Of a stretch of 7,300 nucleotides of DNA, positions 5,617-7,300 are shown piece after piece. This DNA is from Methylomarinum sp. (lineage in GTDB: Bacteria > Pseudomonadota > Gammaproteobacteria > Methylococcales > Methylomonadaceae). Below the pieces are notes generated by a model, which made no database searches, was not told where the DNA came from, and saw nothing but the letters and a program-made list of their open reading frames with translations. The stretch lies in contig WTAG01000380.1 of NCBI GenBank assembly GCA_013139755.1, positions 1 through 7,300 on the forward strand, read 5' to 3'. The position numbers and the translations under genes were made by a program. The stretch's first letter is position 1. Each line of letters begins with the position of its first letter.

Positions 5617-6813
5617 AATCCACATTTAGAGTCTTTACATCCCTACCCTTTTGAAAAGCTTAAACAACTAAAGCAAGGCATCACACCGCCTCAGGATAAA
5701 TCACATATTGCCTTATCAATCGGTGAACCTAAACATGAAACACCGGCATTAATTCATCAAGCCCGCAACAATCATGCCGATGGTATAGCTAAATATCCTA
5801 CAACCAAGGGTATTCCTGAACTTAGACAGGCAATCTGCACATGGATCAGCCAACGCTTTGCTATTCCAACAACAGCTATTGATGCTGAGACTCAAGCATT
5901 GCCAGTCAGTGGCACACGAGAAGCCTTATTTTCTTTTGCGCAAGTAGTGGTTGATTCATCCAGGAATCCTATCGTGATCATGCCTAACCCGTTTTATCAA
6001 ATATATGAAGGGGCGGCGATACTGGCAGGCGCAGAACCTTATTATATGAATACCACGGAAGCGACAGGCTATTTACCCGATTTTGATTCTGTACCGGATG
6101 AAATATGGCAGCGCTGCCAATTGATCTTTATTTGCTCACCGGGCAATCCAACCGGTACAGTTATCTCTAAAACAGAACATGAAAAACTGATCCTGTTATC
6201 TGAAAAACATGATTTCATCATTGCATCGGATGAATGCTATACAGAAATCTATGATGATGAAAGCAACCCGCCACAAGGCTTATTACAAACAGCTTATGCC
6301 ATGGGCAACACATCATTTAAACGTTGTGTCATATTCCAGAGTCTTTCTAAGCGCTCTAACGCGCCAGGATTAAGATCAGGCTTTGTCGCTGGTGATGCCG
6401 CCATATTAGACAAGTATTTTCAATATAGAACCTATCAAGGCTGCGCCCTGCCCTTACCCACTCAACATGCCAGTGTTGCAGCTTGGCAAGATGAAGCGCA
6501 TGTCAAAGAGAACAGGGATCTATACCGACAAAAATTTTCTGCTTTTATAGACATTCTGACAGATGTTTGTACAATCACTACCCCTCCTGCAAGCTTTTAT
6601 ATTTGGTTAAAAACACCCATTGATGATGCTGAATTTGCCCAAAAATTATTTGCCCAGGAAAATATAACGGTTCTACCGGGTAGCTATTTATCCCGTGATG
6701 CAAATGGCATTAATCCAGGGAAAAACCATGTACGAATTGCACTGGTTGCACCTGTCGAAGAATGCATAGATGCAGCCAACCGAATTAAAAATTTTATTAA
6801 CACATTAGACTAA
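5614..6813 (+). CDS. dapC: Succinyldiaminopimelate transaminase (DapC)
   Basis: DapC is a cytoplasmic PLP enzyme that interconverts N-succinyl-2-amino-6-oxopimelate (with glutamate) and N-succinyl-LL-2,6-diaminopimelate, in the succinylase branch leading to meso-diaminopimelate and lysine. The 399-residue protein is a fold-type I class I/II aminotransferase. It opens with the [15 protein letters not shown] segment typical of proteobacterial DapC. Visible PLP-site residues are N178 (S-P-G-N-P-T-G), D206 and Y209 (S-D-E-C-Y), Schiff-base lysine K246 (S-L-S-K-R-S), phosphate-binding R254, and carboxylate-binding R374 (H-V-R-I-A-L). Nothing is missing. The neighbouring dapD, which makes its pathway precursor, supports DapC over a general aspartate aminotransferase. 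It overlaps the M48 gene by one base and is followed after 7 nt by dapD. Confidence 0.94.
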   Translation: MNPHLESLHPYPFEKLKQLKQGITPPQDKSHIALSIGEPKHETPALIHQARNNHADGIAKYPTTKGIPELRQAICTWISQRFAIPTTAIDAETQALPVSGTREALFSFAQVVVDSSRNPIVIMPNPFYQIYEGAAILAGAEPYYMNTTEATGYLPDFDSVPDEIWQRCQLIFICSPGNPTGTVISKTEHEKLILLSEKHDFIIASDECYTEIYDDESNPPQGLLQTAYAMGNTSFKRCVIFQSLSKRSNAPGLRSGFVAGDAAILDKYFQYRTYQGCALPLPTQHASVAAWQDEAHVKENRDLYRQKFSAFIDILTDVCTITTPPASFYIWLKTPIDDAEFAQKLFAQENITVLPGSYLSRDANGINPGKNHVRIALVAPVEECIDAANRIKNFINTLD

Positions 6814-6820
6814 AAAACTT

Positions 6821-7300
6821 ATGTCAAACTTAGAAAACATCATTAATGACGCATTTGAAAACCGCGCCGACATCTCTCCTGCAAATGTTTCTGCTGAAAT
6901 CCGCTCTGCGGTTGAAGAAGCGATTAACATGCTTGATGCAGGTACTGCGCGTGTTGCAGAAAAAACTACTGGAGAATGGGTAGTCAACCAATGGCTAAAG
7001 AAAGCCGTTTTACTTTCTTTCAGAATTAACGAAAACCGCGTAATCGAAGGCGGCAACACCCGTTATTACGATAAAGTAGAAGCTAAATTCTCAACACACT
7101 CACCAGAAGATTTTGTTAAAGGTGGTGTGCGCGTTGTACCTAACGCAGTTGCCCGCCATGGTTCTTACATCGCACCAGGCACAGTATTAATGCCTTCTTT
7201 TGTTAACATTGGTGGCTATGTAGATAGCGGCACGATGGTTGACACATGGGCATCTGTAGGTTCTTGTGCGCAACTTGGTAAAAACGTACATTTATCAGGT
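6821..7300 (+). CDS. dapD: Tetrahydrodipicolinate N-succinyltransferase (DapD), 3' end outside window
   Basis: DapD transfers succinyl from succinyl-CoA to tetrahydrodipicolinate, the step before DapC in diaminopimelate and lysine synthesis; it is a cytoplasmic trimer. The first 160 codons are present, of about 273 in the family. Residues 1-100 form the helical N-terminal domain (including [18 protein letters not shown]). From about 103 the left-handed beta-helix begins: G-V-R-V-V-P, then [19 protein letters not shown]141, in the M-V-D-T-W motif, corresponds to the catalytic Asp of characterised DapD enzymes. The frame runs open to the last base, so truncation is only by the window edge. The ATG lies 7 nt after the dapC stop without a clear ribosome binding site, consistent with operon expression. 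Confidence 0.95.
   Translation, partial: MSNLENIINDAFENRADISPANVSAEIRSAVEEAINMLDAGTARVAEKTTGEWVVNQWLKKAVLLSFRINENRVIEGGNTRYYDKVEAKFSTHSPEDFVKGGVRVVPNAVARHGSYIAPGTVLMPSFVNIGGYVDSGTMVDTWASVGSCAQLGKNVHLSG

Noticed and set aside
5421..5654. Open frame spanning the M48-dapC junction in another frame
   Set aside because: It covers the conserved 3' end of the protease and the dapC start; the two real frames explain this DNA.
6805..7059. Open frame on the minus strand opposite the start of dapD
   Set aside because: It is antisense to clearly conserved DapD coding sequence, shows no recognisable domain and has no ribosome binding site; it is a shadow.

Overview
The window looks like chromosomal DNA of an AT-rich gammaproteobacterium. 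It carries a gammaproteobacterial-type DapC followed by DapD, a LoiP-like M48 lipoprotein, and two outer-membrane-type lipoproteins. The bacteriohemerythrin and globin sensors suggest a microaerophilic or methanotroph-like organism (Methylococcales is my guess), but nothing here fixes the lineage. There is no rRNA, tRNA, CRISPR array, transposase, integrase or phage gene.

Layout, left to right. (1) 60-1250 (+): a lipoprotein with a sialidase-like beta-propeller (Asp-boxes) and an unusual Cys-x-Cys-Cys motif. (2) 1251-1512: a convergent intergenic gap with a long imperfect hairpin at 1368-1457. (3) 1513-2982 (-): a bacteriohemerythrin-PAS-GGDEF diguanylate cyclase. (4) 2983-3207: a gap with a strong small hairpin next to the upstream gene's stop codon. 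(5) 3208-4620 (-): a globin-coupled, DosC-like diguanylate cyclase. (6) 4621-4831: a divergent promoter region with an inverted repeat that could be an operator. (7) 4832-5614 (+): an M48 metallopeptidase lipoprotein, overlapping by one base (8) 5614-6813 (+) dapC, followed after 7 nt by (9) 6821-7300+ dapD, cut by the window edge.

Two functional blocks stand out. The minus-strand block holds two cyclic-di-GMP synthases. One senses oxygen or redox through a non-haem di-iron site, the other through a haem globin, and both keep an intact GG(D/E)EF active site and RxxD inhibitory site. The plus-strand block, M48-dapC-dapD, looks like an operon joining a cell-envelope protease to two consecutive steps of the succinylase route to meso-diaminopimelate and lysine. 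No gap exceeds 300 bases. The most unexplained DNA is the 90-nt hairpin after the propeller lipoprotein gene; its imperfections are mostly G-U wobbles on one strand only, which suggests a structured RNA.
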